Part shown: in pieces, positions 9,046 to 21,100 of the stretch
Layout: each line of letters begins with the position of its first letter
Position numbering within the stretch: the first letter of the stretch is position 1
NCBI GenBank assembly: GCA_031963465.1
Contig: JASSUG010000002.1
Coordinates: 1 to 64,000, forward strand
Reading direction: 5' to 3'
Source of the DNA: Mycoavidus cysteinexigens_B
GTDB taxonomy: Bacteria; Pseudomonadota; Gammaproteobacteria; Burkholderiales; Burkholderiaceae
DNA: 64,000 nucleotides
Notes under the pieces: model-generated
Database searches by the model: none
Seen by the model: only the letters and a program-made list of their open reading frames with translations
Told to the model about the DNA's origin: nothing
Translations under genes and position numbers: made by a program

Positions 9046-10134
9046 ATGAACGATCTTAACCAACCCCAAAATATGGGTCGTCGTACTGCTATTAAAATGG
9101 TAGCAGCTAGCGCTGGTGCCGCGCTGGCCTCACCGTTTGTTTCAACTCCCTCCCGGGCCGCCTCAAAGCAGCAAATTATTGTTCGTGATCCAGGTGGTGT
9201 TATCGGTCAAATCTACGAAAATATTCTTTATAAACCGTTCACACAAACAACGGGTATTAAAATTATCGGTGTTGCAGCAGGTCCAGAACCCACTGCACAA
9301 ATTCAGTCGATGGTTAAAACAAAGAATTACCAATGGGATATGGCACTCCTTAGCCAAGCTGCTATCCGGCTTTTATCAACTGATGACGCGTATTTAGAAA
9401 AACATGGACTTGAGCATGAGCCTGTCATCTCCGCAATTTCACCGCAGTTTAGGTCGCTCTATGGGGTGGGAACCAATGTATGCAGTACGGTGTTGGCATA
9501 TCGCACCGATGCATTCAAGGGGCGTCAGGCACCACAAACATGGAAGGATATATGGGATACAGATAATTTCCCTGGACGCCGTAGTTTGCGCAAACATCCT
9601 TTCGACACCATCGAAATCGCGCTAATAGCCGACAACGTTTCACTTGACAGCGTCTATCCCTGCGACCTTAATAGAGCCTTTGATAAGCTTAATAGCATTA
9701 AGCCACATGTTGGAGCTTGGTGGACGAGCGGAGCACAGAGTGAGCAATTTCTCAAATCCGGGGAGGTAGACTTGATTCCGGCTTGGATTCCTCGTGTGCA
9801 GTCAGCAATCGATGCCGGTATCCCAGTTGCTTTTTCATGGGACCAACACATTTATGTATGCGATAGTTGGGCAATTTTGAAAGGCACACCCAACGCAGAT
9901 GCATGCCGCCAATTCATTAAATTCGCCTCTGATCCGAAGCGACAAGCACTCCTTGCACCTTATGCCATTGGACCTACGCAGCCTGACGCTTTTAATTATA
10001 TTGATTCAAAGCTGACCAAACTCCTGCCCTCTCATCCGGACAACCTTAAAAAAGGTTTGTATAGCGACCCGTCATACTGGATGAGTCATCAAAACGCAGC
10101 CATAGAACGCTTTAATCAGTGGATGCTGAGTTAA
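9046..10134 (+). CDS. Tat-type periplasmic solute-binding protein, PotD-like (SBP copy 3)
   Basis: A 362-residue paralogue with a good Shine-Dalgarno (AGGAGAG, 5 bases before ATG). The leader contains NMGRRTAIKMVAASAGAALASPF, a twin-Arg motif and hydrophobic core, followed by a likely cleavage region SRAAS. The mature start QIIVRDPGGVIGQIYENIL groups it with copy 2. It shares DIWDTDNFPGRRSLRK, PFDTIEIALIADN, GAWWTSGAQSEQFL and ERFNQWMLS. The AFSWDQHIY motif is followed by VCDSW instead of the GYDNW found in all other copies, a change in what is probably a ligand-site loop. No transport partner genes are adjacent. Confidence 0.8.
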   Translation: MNDLNQPQNMGRRTAIKMVAASAGAALASPFVSTPSRAASKQQIIVRDPGGVIGQIYENILYKPFTQTTGIKIIGVAAGPEPTAQIQSMVKTKNYQWDMALLSQAAIRLLSTDDAYLEKHGLEHEPVISAISPQFRSLYGVGTNVCSTVLAYRTDAFKGRQAPQTWKDIWDTDNFPGRRSLRKHPFDTIEIALIADNVSLDSVYPCDLNRAFDKLNSIKPHVGAWWTSGAQSEQFLKSGEVDLIPAWIPRVQSAIDAGIPVAFSWDQHIYVCDSWAILKGTPNADACRQFIKFASDPKRQALLAPYAIGPTQPDAFNYIDSKLTKLLPSHPDNLKKGLYSDPSYWMSHQNAAIERFNQWMLS

Positions 10135-10489
10135 CTAGACGCTTAATCACTTTGGACTTATACTAATTCCAATTAGAAACACAATTAATAATCCATTGCC
10201 ATCCGGTCATACAAGTGGAACGCCGATCCTGTGTTGTGGCGGATTGCTGCGTTTGTTGTAACGCCAGTAAACGCCCTCAGTCCAAGCGCCTGTTCGCGCC
10301 ACTGCAAGCAGGCGCTAGCGTTGTGGGCATGGGTTTTGCAATCTCAGCAAGCGAAATATTGGCGGGTTGCCGGTCAGACTTGGCGGCAGGTCCGGCAGAT
10401 TCACGAATAAATACGGCGTTGTAGTGGCGCACAAAACCAACGTTAACGCCAAAATTGGCAGTATCGGCTTGCGTAACATAGATGGGTAT

Positions 10490-10640
10490 TTCCACAATAA
10501 TAGACTTGAGCAAAAAGCTGGCTCGGCCCATACGCCGCTATCGCGTTCAACACATCTCCTAGTGCATCGTCGTTCAAATTCTTGGCCTCAATCCCTGGCC
10601 TGTTAACCAAAATGAAACCTGCCCTCTTCGGCTATGGACA
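10490..10640 (-). pseudogene. Small fragment of an IS1634-type transposase
   Basis: Reading the minus strand from about 10600 gives KNLNDDALGDVLNAI followed by AAYGPSQLFAQV. This matches the DUF4277-like N-terminal region of IS1634-family transposases as I remember it (typically HLNDD-LGRALDALYE-G-TELF). Neither a start nor a catalytic region is present, and the frame is lost on both sides. The flanking 10135-10952 region holds no intact gene. A minus-strand open frame at 10277-10531 of unknown nature is not convincing. Confidence 0.5.
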
Positions 10641-10952
10641 AGCCTGAAGAACGGCCTCGGCAGGACGCGAACTTGCGCCCAACCTATATTCCATAATGGT
10701 TCGCTGGCTGAGGCTGGCATAAATCTATCATTCTTAATGAATCCATAAGTTTAAGGTGAGCCGTCAGCTATGCCCCCTACCCCACTCCCTCTCCTAGAAG
10801 AACTCCCATATAAAATATGGTCATTTAAAAAAATAGCGCACTTCCCATAAATAAGGTTACTAACGGATTTAGATTTATTGCCACTGCCGTTAGTTAAATG
10901 GCGGCTTTTTATTCCCTTGCTCTTATTCTTATTACAAGCAGCTATTCAGTAT

Positions 10953-12332
10953 TTAGGAAGTTAATCCGAGTAAGACAATCGCGAAGGTGATGGTGAGCGC
11001 TCCACCTAGGCGAGTCGCTATCTGTGCGAATGGCATCAACTCCAAACGGCGGGCCGAGGTCAGTATCGCCACATCGCCAATACCTCCCATCCCACTGTGA
11101 CAAGCATTAATAATCGCGCTCTCGATGGGATATAAATCTACCCATTTGCCCACAAAAAATCCGACCGTAGTCAGGGTAAAAACCGTGACCGCAATAATAA
11201 CGACATTAGCCAAAGTAAAAGCAGCCATTAGGTCGTTCCACGAAGTGGTAGTGATGCCAATAGCAAAGAGCAAGGGATAGGTTACTGCTGTCGAGAAAAA
11301 ATGATAAACCGTACGAGCGCCCTCTTCCAGCTTGGGGGAAATCGCATAAGTGAGCTTGGCAAGCACGGCGAGAAATAGCATACCTACTGGAGTAGGTAAA
11401 CCGGCCAGCTTGTGCACGAGTATGCCCAATATATAAAAAGAGATGGCAATCATGCCGGCGGTAGCGAGATGCTCTACTGTAACGGTAGGAGCCTTGGTGG
11501 GTTTTTCGGAGGCATCCTCATCAGCAGCATATAAGTGGTCCTGGCCAGTATAGTGGGGACAGCGCTTACCAAGTTGATTAAGCAAGCTCGCGCAAATAAT
11601 CGCCATCAAATTGCCTAGCACGATGGCTGGTACGATTTGGGCGAAGAGCTGATTTTGTGGCAAGTTGAGAATGTCAGCATAGCCAAGGGAGAGAGGAATC
11701 GCCCCTTCGCCAATGCCACCGGCCATAATGGGAATGATGATATAGAAAAAGGTATGGTGAGCGCTTAATCCAAAAGCTATCCCTGTAAGCGTACCTGCAA
11801 TAGTTGCTAGTACAGAGCCGGCAGCAAGAGGGATAAAGATTTTCACAATGCCTGTAACCAGCGTCCGACGGTCCATGCTAAGGATGCTGCCAACGATCAC
11901 ACAGGCAATGAAGAGATATAAGATTTTGGTTGATTGCCAGAAATCGTTAATTGACCCCACCAATTCATTAGGTAAAAGCTTGTAATGAACCAAGCAGGCG
12001 GGGAGAAAAATTGTTACGATGACAGGGCCGCCAATCTGACGTAGGCCTGGGATACGCGTTCCCAATTCGGCGCAGGTAAAGCCGAATACGGTAAGCAACG
12101 CGAACATGATTGAGATATCACCAGAGACTTTTCCAAGGGCTAAAAGCACACCCAAGCAAGAAAAAATGACGAAATACAGCGGCACTGGAATAATGCCAAC
12201 TCTTCTATTCATTAGCTTCTGCCACTGAACACAACTCAATAAGAGACTAAACCTACTTATTTGATGCCGCCGTAGAAAATATCGCCACCTTTTATTTATC
12301 AAAACACTACTCTCAGCAGAAGAAATGCTCAT
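10953..12332 (-). CDS. 2-hydroxycarboxylate transporter family (CitS/CimH-like) symporter, copy 2
   Basis: This 459-residue paralogue of the protein at 5144-6523 differs mainly in the first 45 residues (MSISSAESSVLINKRWRYFL) and in scattered sites. The two reentrant motifs GGIGEGAIPLSLGYADI and GMGGIGDVAILTSARR are intact, and the substrate-contact region AQIATRLGGAL near the end is unchanged. It should be an inner-membrane sodium- or proton-coupled carrier for citrate-like acids. The ATG lies downstream of AGGAGACGTAAAAA, the same leader as copy 1. It is divergent from the LysR gene at 13014, separated by a long 681-bp spacer. Confidence 0.88.
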   Translation of the reverse strand: MSISSAESSVLINKRWRYFLRRHQISRFSLLLSCVQWQKLMNRRVGIIPVPLYFVIFSCLGVLLALGKVSGDISIMFALLTVFGFTCAELGTRIPGLRQIGGPVIVTIFLPACLVHYKLLPNELVGSINDFWQSTKILYLFIACVIVGSILSMDRRTLVTGIVKIFIPLAAGSVLATIAGTLTGIAFGLSAHHTFFYIIIPIMAGGIGEGAIPLSLGYADILNLPQNQLFAQIVPAIVLGNLMAIICASLLNQLGKRCPHYTGQDHLYAADEDASEKPTKAPTVTVEHLATAGMIAISFYILGILVHKLAGLPTPVGMLFLAVLAKLTYAISPKLEEGARTVYHFFSTAVTYPLLFAIGITTTSWNDLMAAFTLANVVIIAVTVFTLTTVGFFVGKWVDLYPIESAIINACHSGMGGIGDVAILTSARRLELMPFAQIATRLGGALTITFAIVLLGLTS

Positions 12333-12472
12333 TTTTTACGTCTCCTAGATTGGGTATATTCATCGCACACGTGCTACCGAAGACGCACCCCCAAGATTTT
12401 TTTACCTTCCTAAAAAAGCAAAAATATTTTTCTATGGCGTTATGCAGTCGAGGCGCGGGCTATTGAGATCAT

Positions 12473-12923
12473 GTTGCATCGGAAATATTTCTATCCCGAT
12501 GGCCTAATTCCGAGGCTAGTATGATCGGCGCAGAATATTCATAACAATGCTCCCCATATTTTTTATTGCGGCTCATCGAGTCAAGAGTACGTGCACTATT
12601 TATCTACGAGTAAGCAAGCGTTCACGCAGGGATTGATCCGTGGAAGAGAATTAGTCAGCAGCGAAATTCTCATCAAAAGTTAGCACTTAGCTCAATTGAA
12701 AATCGTTTCGTCCTAAAGCTTAAGATTTTTTCTTGGCTTAGTAAGATTGGCATAACCTCACATCATTGCCGCACAGCTCCAAGGTACCGTGATGCGAAAT
12801 GAGCGTATTGGGGGCACACAGAATTTCCCTTATCAAAATGTCGCCTTTCTACACTACTGTATATTTAATCAGTTATTGGCCGACTCCTCTTCGAAGTACA
12901 CTGTTTGCTGCTCATTAAGCAGC
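12473..12923. promoter_or_regulatory. Divergent control region, unit 2 (shared motifs and palindrome)
   Basis: The 12333-13013 spacer contains GTTGCATCGGAAATAT at 12473-12488 and AATATTCATAACAA at 12534-12547, both matching unit 1. A perfect palindrome GCTGCT-CATTA-AGCAGC lies at 12907-12923, 91 bp before the LysR start. A further half-site AAGCAGC follows at about 12939. Unit 3 has the same palindrome at the same distance. The rest of the spacer shows no gene. Confidence 0.55.
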
Positions 12924-13013
12924 GTTAAAAAATAAATAAGCAGCGTTGATCCTTCAAGGCCAGTTCTATAATTTTTCACCTTAAGCGAGAGTATTTTTAG
13001 AGGAACGGAGACG

Positions 13014-13973
13014 GTGAATATCAATCAGCAGAGGTTGCGTTATTTCCGCGAGGTTTATGCACACGGAAAAATTCGTAAAGCCGCAGACAATTTGGATACT
13101 GACTCATCTGTAATTACGCGTCAGATCAAACTGCTGGAAAGAGAGATAGGATTTAAGCTATTCGAGCGCCGACCCCGTGGTGTCGTACCAACTGAGGCGG
13201 CTGAGTTATTATTTGAATACTATCGAGGGAAGTGCGATTTAGAAGCGAAGTTAGAGATTGGCTTACAAGAGCTACACGATATGCAACGGGGTAGAATTCG
13301 ACTTGCTATGCCTGCTACCTTTGTCAGTGCATTTATGGGTGTATTCAACGATTTCCGTTGTAAACACCCTAATGTTTATCTGCATATCGACGAAATCTAC
13401 GAAGCTAATCAAATAATTAATCAGATCCGCGGAGATATATCTCATATAGGGTTAGTCCATGAATGTCCGAGCTCTCCGGATATTCACTATTATGCACGCG
13501 CACCTTTGCCTTTATACCTGTTAGTAAGTAAAAACCATCCACTTGCCGGTAAGCAAAAAGTAACCTTTGCAGAGGCAATAAGCTATCCAACTTCATTACC
13601 CGCTATAGGCGGTTCTCTGCAAATAGTTGAGGCAGTAGCCCGCTCAGAAAAAATTGAACTCCCTCCACCTGTATTTGTTAGCAATTCAACAACAGCCCGG
13701 AAGAAATTTGCTTGTGCCGGTTCAGGTGCAATATTTATGTCCATCTTTTCAGCATATGAAGAGATCAAAGCAGGCGAATTAATTGCCCTAGAGATCGACC
13801 ACCAGGCTTTTAAGTCTATTCAACTTTCTCTAATTATTAGACATAGTAAAACTCTTTCACCGGCTACTTATCAATTGCTTAGGTTACTGTCCGCAAATTT
13901 ATCCACTTTTACGTCCAAGCCAATAACGGTTAGCGATAGCCTAACGACAACATCAGGAGCTACATATGAATGA
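13014..13973 (+). CDS. LysR-family transcriptional regulator, unit 2
   Basis: A 319-residue LysR protein read from a GTG at 13014, preceded by AGAGGAACGGAGACG. The paralogue at 27116 has the same leader and a GTG at the equivalent codon. HTH: RLRYFREVYAHGKIRKAADNL followed by SSVITRQIKLLEREIGFKLFERRPRG (residues about 7-55). The effector domain starts near GRIRLAMPATFVSAFMG (about 95). The stop overlaps the next ATG by 8 bases, which implies translational coupling to the SBP gene. The order transporter(-)/LysR(+)/SBP(+) suggests control of carboxylate uptake and of the downstream toxin genes; the latter is inference. Confidence 0.88.
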   Translation: MNINQQRLRYFREVYAHGKIRKAADNLDTDSSVITRQIKLLEREIGFKLFERRPRGVVPTEAAELLFEYYRGKCDLEAKLEIGLQELHDMQRGRIRLAMPATFVSAFMGVFNDFRCKHPNVYLHIDEIYEANQIINQIRGDISHIGLVHECPSSPDIHYYARAPLPLYLLVSKNHPLAGKQKVTFAEAISYPTSLPAIGGSLQIVEAVARSEKIELPPPVFVSNSTTARKKFACAGSGAIFMSIFSAYEEIKAGELIALEIDHQAFKSIQLSLIIRHSKTLSPATYQLLRLLSANLSTFTSKPITVSDSLTTTSGATYE

Positions 13974-15057
13974 TAAAAATCAGGTTTGCAACCCTAGCCG
14001 TAGAAACGCAATTAAGAAAACAGTTGCTTTAACCACCGCAGCAATCTGTGCACCATTTGTTATTACCCCCTCACGAGGAATTGCCAAAGAACGAGGACAA
14101 CCCAGAATTGTTATCCGCACGCCTGGTGGTAAGGGGCATTTAGCTTACACGGAAATACTATTTAAACCATTCACACAAAAAACCGGCATTGAAATGATCG
14201 GCGTTTCATCCAAAGTAGAACCTACTGCGGAAATTAAGACAATGGTCGATAGGAAAGAGTATGCGTGGAATATGGCCATTCTTAGCCATCGGGCGATCCA
14301 TTTTTTAGATCAGACTTATTTGGAACCGCATAACCTCGAAAAAGATCTTGTCGTTTCAAAAATTATGCCGCAATTTATAACGCCTTATAGCGTTGGAATC
14401 GACGTATTTAGCACCGTGCTTGCATATCGAACAGATGCTTTCAAAGGACGCCCAACACCCAAAACGTGGAAGGATTTTTGGGATGTGAAGAATTTTCCTG
14501 GCCGCCGTGGACTACGCAAAATTCCTTTCGATACGATCGAAGAAGCGTTGCTAGCGGATGGCGTACTTCCAAGCGAGGTCTATCCCTGCGATCTTAACCG
14601 AGCATTTCGCAGCCTCGACAGAATCAAACAGCATGTTTCTGTTTGGTGGCAAAATGCCCCTGAGGCAGAGTACTTATTGAAGTCTGGCGAGGTAGATTTA
14701 ACACCTTGTTTTACTATCAGCGCACTATCCGCTATCCATGCAGGCAAACCGGTCGCATTTTCGTGGGATCAGCATATTTATGGATACGATAATTGGACAA
14801 TTTTGAAAGGTACGCCTAATGCAGACGCATGCCGCGAATTCATCAAATTTGCCTCGGACCCTGAACGGCAGGCACGTCTAGCACCATACGTCGCACCTAC
14901 CCAGTCTGATGCTCTAAAGTATATTGATCCCAAACACATTGAACTTCTTTCTATTTATCCAGACAACTTTAAAAAAGGCTTGCCCAGCAATCCTTTATAT
15001 TGGATGAACCATCAAAATGCGGCCATCGAACGCTTTAATCAGTGGATGCTGAGTTAA
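13966..15057 (+). CDS. Tat-type periplasmic solute-binding protein, PotD-like (SBP copy 4)
   Basis: 363 residues. The N-terminus NPSRRNAIKKTVALTTAAICAPF contains SRRNAIK, close to the Tat consensus S-R-R-x-F-L-K. The mature region begins IVIRTPGGKGHLAYTEILFKPF and retains DFWDVKNFPGRRGLRK, PFDTIEEALLADG, SVWWQNAPEAEYLL, AFSWDQHIYGYDNW and ERFNQWMLS. It overlaps the LysR gene by 8 bp and is followed after 119 bp by a cdiA gene, the position that cdiB normally occupies in a cdi operon. It has no ABC partners here. Its ligand is unknown; putrescine-like family membership is only an approximate guide. Confidence 0.82.
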   Translation: MNDKNQVCNPSRRNAIKKTVALTTAAICAPFVITPSRGIAKERGQPRIVIRTPGGKGHLAYTEILFKPFTQKTGIEMIGVSSKVEPTAEIKTMVDRKEYAWNMAILSHRAIHFLDQTYLEPHNLEKDLVVSKIMPQFITPYSVGIDVFSTVLAYRTDAFKGRPTPKTWKDFWDVKNFPGRRGLRKIPFDTIEEALLADGVLPSEVYPCDLNRAFRSLDRIKQHVSVWWQNAPEAEYLLKSGEVDLTPCFTISALSAIHAGKPVAFSWDQHIYGYDNWTILKGTPNADACREFIKFASDPERQARLAPYVAPTQSDALKYIDPKHIELLSIYPDNFKKGLPSNPLYWMNHQNAAIERFNQWMLS

Positions 15058-15082
15058 CTAAACGCTTAACTCATTTGGGCTG

Positions 15083-15176
15083 TATTCATAGCCTTTGATG
15101 TTCCGCCGCGAGCATTGCTCGTATTTGGTTAAATGACTGACACAGAACAGCACTCAAACGGGTCTTCCCGTCCTGA
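15083..15176 (+). promoter_or_regulatory. Structured leader upstream of cdiA-1
   Basis: This gap is conserved with 29205-29301 before cdiA-2. It contains the hairpin CGAGC-ATT-GCTCG at 15109-15121 and a second stem ACGGG-TCTT-CCCGT at 15158-15171, just before the start region. In the other copy the second stem has a different sequence but still pairs. The sequence then runs TGGGGGTATTA into ATGATG at 15189, which could be the true ribosome binding site and start. Confidence 0.45.
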
Positions 15177-18100
15177 ATGGGGGTATTAATGATGTTAAAA
15201 GTAGTTAATGCGGTATCGACTCAACAGGTTCCCACCACCTCCGCTTCATCCAATGAGCAGCGGCAAATCACAACGGATGCTCATACGGCAGCGCATCCCC
15301 CTACTGTTGATATTGCCCCTCCCAATTCAGCGGGTATCTCGTATAACTCGTATCAAGAGTTCGAAGTTACTTCTTCAGGCACAGTCATATCGAATGACCC
15401 GGCTGCGCGGATGATCTTGCATAAAACTATAGGGTACAAACCCTCCAAGTTCGATGGCATCGTAAAAATCGCAGGGCAACGAGCCCAACTGGCCTTTTCC
15501 AATACCCATGGCATGCATTTATGGGGATGCAATTTCCTCAATACCAGTCGCATTATATTTGCGGCGGGTGAGCCTATTATCGGCAGCGATGGCAATCTTG
15601 ACGCATTTCTCGTAAGCAAAAAAGGCCAAATTACCATCAAAAGTGCTGCAAAGCTTAAGCAGTTTGATCAAATTGATCTTATCGCCTATTCGATCAAAAT
15701 AAATGGAGAGTTGCAGGCAAATACAATCAACATTAGCACTGGCGAGCATCAAGTCAATTACACAAAGTTGGGCATCCCGGTGATTGCCACTCAGCCAGCA
15801 GCGAGCATCCAGATTGGGCAAAATCTGTCCAAATTAGACCAGGTCAGCGCGGGGTGGCTGAAATTCACAAAGAAAGCCAAAGTACACGCTAAAGAACACC
15901 TAAGAATTAAAGCGGCTCTCTTAGACAACTCGAGCCATCAGCTTCAATCAAGTGGTGATGCAACACTTGAAGTTGATCGCTTAGACAATGCCGGCACCAT
16001 CCGTGCCCAGCGTGATATCTCGCTGTTAGGGAAAGAACTGGAGAATCAAACAAACGCTTTGATCGACGGACGAGGTCTGACGCTGACCCTACACGATCAA
16101 CTCAAAAACCGCGGGGTGATCCAAGGCAGCACCGTGGCTATGAGTACACAGAGCCTAATCAATGATGGTACCGCGGATACGGACAAACATCGAGCTGGGG
16201 TAATCATGGCACGCAGCCAACTTACCATCGGAGCGCAGACTCTACATAATCAAGAACATGGCTTAGTGCATAGCGATGGCGAATTGACAATCGGCGGTAC
16301 CCTCAATGCCCAGGGCAAAGCAAAAGGTTCAGCACAGCGCCTAACCAATGCTACCTCTTCTACCATTGAGTCAAGAGATAAGCTATCGATCCAAGCCGAT
16401 GATTTGGATAATCAAAATGGGCAAATTACAGCGAGTTCAGATTTTATTATAAGGAGTCGAACGCTCAACAATACGCATGGTCATATAGAAGTTAGCGGGG
16501 GTCAAAGCGTATTGGATTTGCAGGCAGACACAATTGACAATACATCGGGTCGACTGCTTCATAATGGCACAGGACAGATTGAAATTTTGGCTCGTGCCTC
16601 AATGGTGAACGGCAATGCCGAAGGAATAAAAGGGGCGGGTTTCATCAGTGGTAAAGGTCCTGTGACCATCACCGCCCCCCAAATATCGAATCATGACGGG
16701 GCGACAATCTTTTCTAACCAAACGCTCAAAATAAAAGCTGCTACCTCGTTTAAAAATGAATCTGGAACGTTATCGGCAAACCAAAAAATCGAGATTGACA
16801 CTCATACCTTAGCAAACCATAAGGGGCTCATTACCGTAAGCGGGTATGATGTATCAGAGACAAAGGCCTCGAGTAGTGCGCAACGCCCTGTTCAATCCAT
16901 CAGTAACGTTAGCTTAATTGAAGTGAATGTGAAAGATGTGCTTAGCAATACTGGTCAGATCGTCCATACCGGAGTCGGTGAAATAAAGATTTTTTCTTTG
17001 GATTCAATTACGAACAATGGAGAAAAAAGTCAGATTTCAGCGAATAAGGTAAATATAGAAACAAAAAAGCGTTTCTTCAACTCTTGCACGGTGTTTGCAA
17101 ACAATACTTTGTCACTGAGAGCCATGAGCTTTAAAAATGTAAAGCCAGGGGTCCTGCAAAGCGACGACCATCTTTATGTTTCAGTTGATAATTTGGCAAA
17201 CGAAGCCATTTTGCATGGTAAGACGATTTTAATCGGAAAGAATCATCGGCACTCGTCTTTCTTCGGCCCTTATTTTCGCAACATTGGTGGCGTATTCTTT
17301 GCGCAAAACAGTCTCAAGATCGGCGCTCAAGAAGTTCAAAATCTCGAACATGGCGTGTTTTATAGCGGCGGTAGCTTGACTATTGGCGGTGAGCTTGATG
17401 CCCAGTTCAAAGTGCAAGGCATCAGTAGGCGTATTGTCAATCAAGGATCGACGATAGATGCGGTAGGCGATCTCTCGATCCATTCAAAAGAGCTGCGCAA
17501 TGTAAACGAGAAGCTCAAGACCGAAGAACAGGTCATCGAACAGCGAGATATACACGAATGTCATGATCACCATACCAACCAGCGCTACGATGGATCTCAA
17601 ATCGGATGGCATGGTGACGTAGGAGGTCTTTACCGTGTGCACAACTCCAGTGTAGAAGTGTTTTGCTTTACTAATTATAATTTTACCCGTCGTGTGTCAA
17701 CGACCGTGGTCACACACAGCGAACCCGGTAACATTCAAGCGGGTGGCGCGATTCGATTGTCAGGATTGGTGATTAACGACAAAAGCCGGATTGTAGCGGG
17801 TGGTACACTGAGCAATTTTGAGGGTGCGCCGGCGGATATCGATAACCGTGATGCGATGGGCCAGCAGGTCACCGCTGATATCGGTACGGCGCAATGGTCA
17901 GACAGAAACTGGCATGGTGGATTATTCACTCGGGGCTGGAGTCGTGATTGGAGCAGACGCGTACCCTACCGTCCAACTCCGGTGATAGAACACCACAATC
18001 TAAATGTAGCCGTCTCTCAACAGCACACCGCGGTTGACCATCAAGCGCCCTCTACAGCGCTAATGCTGAGCACCTCTGCCCTAACAAGCCGCAGTCCCTT

Positions 18101-21100
18101 CTTGAATAGTTGCTTGCAGCACTTTAACGCCGATCCTAATCAACCCTATCTGATTCAAACCGATTCCCGTTTTACGCGCAACAGCGATACCGTTTCTAGC
18201 AATTTCTTGCTAAATTTACTCAATCTTGACCCCCAGCACGTTCCCAAGCGCTTAGGGGATGGCTTTTATGAACAGCAACTGATTCGCGACCAGATTATTG
18301 GTTTGACAGGTCACTACTATCTATCTGGCTATCGAAACCCAATTACTGAATTCAAAGCCTTGATGCATAGGGGTGCAAACTGGGCCAAACAGCACCATCT
18401 AACACTGGGCATAGAGCCTACGCCGCAGCAAATTGCTGCCTTAAGCGCGAGCCCAGTCTGGCTGGTGAATCAAAGCGTTAAATTACCCGATGGCTCAAAA
18501 CAGACGGTCCTGATGCCCAAAGTCTATCTGGCTAACAGAGATGCCAGTCCAGTTCCGCTGGGCGGCTCGCTGATTTCAGCCAACGCCATTGAACTGCATA
18601 ACGATCATCCCCTAAAAAATGCCGGCACGATGATCAGCCGCGGCAAGATGGATCTCACCGCACGCAATATTGATAACCAGCGCGGCGCAATCGTCAGCTT
18701 GGATACCCTATCGATGCAGGCGAGCCATAACATCGATAGCCGTGCTGGCCAGTTGATTGCCGTCAAAAAAATCATCCTAAAAGCCGGTCATGATATCCAC
18801 CTTCAGAGCCAAACCCAAACGACCCATGCCGCTAGCGGCAGCCAGACTACGCTAGATGGCATCACCCAGGTCCAAACCAAGCAGTTGGAAGCGTATGCCG
18901 AATCGGACATTCATCTGGCAGCGACTCAAATCAAGGTGGATGAAAATGCTAGCTTAGAAGCCAGAGGTGACCTAACGTTAGGCACGGCCACGGTAGGTAC
19001 TCAGCACCAGTTGACATGGGATGCGCGTAATGGACTAAGCGTAAGCAGAAAAACAGAAGTAGGCTCTCTCATTCAAACCGGTGGAGCACTTGAACTCAAG
19101 GCAGGTCGAGATATTCATGCGGTTGGCGCTCATGTGAATGTCGGAGCAGCACTTTCCGTCAAAGCTGATCGGGATATTAACGTGGCGGCAGCTCATGAAG
19201 AACTCGATTTTGCCGAATCTCACTATTCTGAATCGAGCAATTTCTTCTCTTCTTCGAGCGAATTAACGCAAAACAAACTGTATAGAAAACAAGCATTGAG
19301 CAGTACCTTCTCAGGCGATACCGTCAAGGTGGAAGCTGGGCATGATCTTAGTGTGACGGGCTCAAATATCATTGGCATGCGCGCTGTGGGTTTGTACGCT
19401 GACAATGACATCAAACTAAACGCTGCGCAGCAGGTTGAGAAAGCGAGCCATTATTCAGTTAAAGAGCGTTCTGGCTTATTGGACAGCGGCAGTTTGGGTT
19501 TTGCCATTGGCGAGCGCCAACAAAAAGATGAATTTGAAGGCGAAAACACTCCGCATATAGGTACCGTTATTGGCAGTGTCTCAGGCGATATTCAGGCCAT
19601 AGCGGGCCACGAATATCACCAAAGCGGCAGCCAACTGGTAGCGCCTGAGGGCAATATCGAAGGGAAGGCACTCAAAGGTACAGTCGTTCCGGTCTATGAA
19701 CAAGGCCGACGCTGGCAGCATAACGAATTGCACCAATCTGGCTTAACCGTCTCAGTCAGCGCGCCAGTGATTGCTGCTGCGCAAACAGGCCAGCAAATGC
19801 TTCAAGCCAGCACGCAAGTGAGTGATCTGCGCATGCACGCTTTAGCCGCTAGCACTATGGTACTCGGGGCTAAAAACGCCTACGATGCGATCCAAGCCGA
19901 TCCCAAAGCCGCCGGCGGCGTTACCGTCAGCGCGATGATCGGTGAAAGTCATCAGGAGTTCCAGCAAACCCAACTGAGCACCACCGCGTTAGGCAGCGCG
20001 ATCAAAGCGGGCGGCACTGTGCGCTTGGACATGAAGGGTTTAGGTAAAGAGTCGACCCTCTCTGTCATCGGCTCCCAGATTGAGGCCAAGCATGATGTCG
20101 AGCTCAACGTAGAAGGTCCACTGAACGTTGAGGCAGCGCTGAATACCTTTAGCCAGCACAGTGAGCGCCATAACCAGAGTAGCGCAGTAGGAGTGGCAGC
20201 TACATTCGGCACCCATAGCTCAGTGGGGGCGTCCGCCACAATCAGTCTTGGGCGTGGCCACACAGATGGCGTTGAAGTCACCCATACACCCGCTCAGATC
20301 AAAGCGGGTCGCACACTGATGTTAAACGCACAAAGCGATGTCCACTTAAAAGGCGCGCAACTCTCCGGCCAGCAAGTCCAAGCCAGAATCGAGGGTGATC
20401 TTGAAATTGAAAGTTTGCAGAACACAAACAGCTATAACAGCCACTATCAAAGTATCAGTGGTAGCGCCACGGTAGGGCCGACTTCTGCAGTCAGCGTTAA
20501 CTTCTCGCAACAGAAGATCGACAGTACTTATCGGAGCGTAGCGGAGCAAGCGGGTATCCAAGCCAATGACGGGGGCTTCCAGATTAAAGTCAAAGGCGAT
20601 ACAAAGCTGGTTGGCGGGGTGATCGCAAGTACAGGTCGAGCGATCGCAGAAGGCAAGAATCAATTTGTAACGGCGACTCTGGGTACCAATGATATTACCA
20701 ATCAGGCTAAGTACGATGCACTCAGCCTAAGCTTAGGCGTAGGTTACAGCTCAAGTGGAAAAAACGTAGGCTCGAGCCAGTCTGGCGAAGCCGTCACGCC
20801 TGCGCATAGCGGCAATCAACTGGCGAGCCGCAAAGGTATCAGCCCCTCGATACCCATTGCAATGAGTGCTTCGGGCACCGCATCGTCTACAACAAAGAGC
20901 AGCATCAGTGGCGCTCAAATCGTGATTACAGATGAGACCCGGCACAAAGCGTTAACAGGGCAAAGTTCAGAGGACACCCTCGCCAGCCTAAACCGTGATC
21001 TAGCGCTCAACCATTCGTCGCTCGCACCCATTTTTAATCAAGCTGAGATTGAAGCAGGCTTTGAGATCGTGGGCGCGTTGGGCCGAGAAGTGAATACGTT

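Noticed and set aside
10315..10497. Minus-strand frame resembling an outer-membrane efflux lipoprotein start
   Set aside because: A hydrophobic stretch followed by CATTTPYLFVNLPDLP is suggestive but has no continuation in frame, and an overlapping frame reads equally well. Not enough to call.
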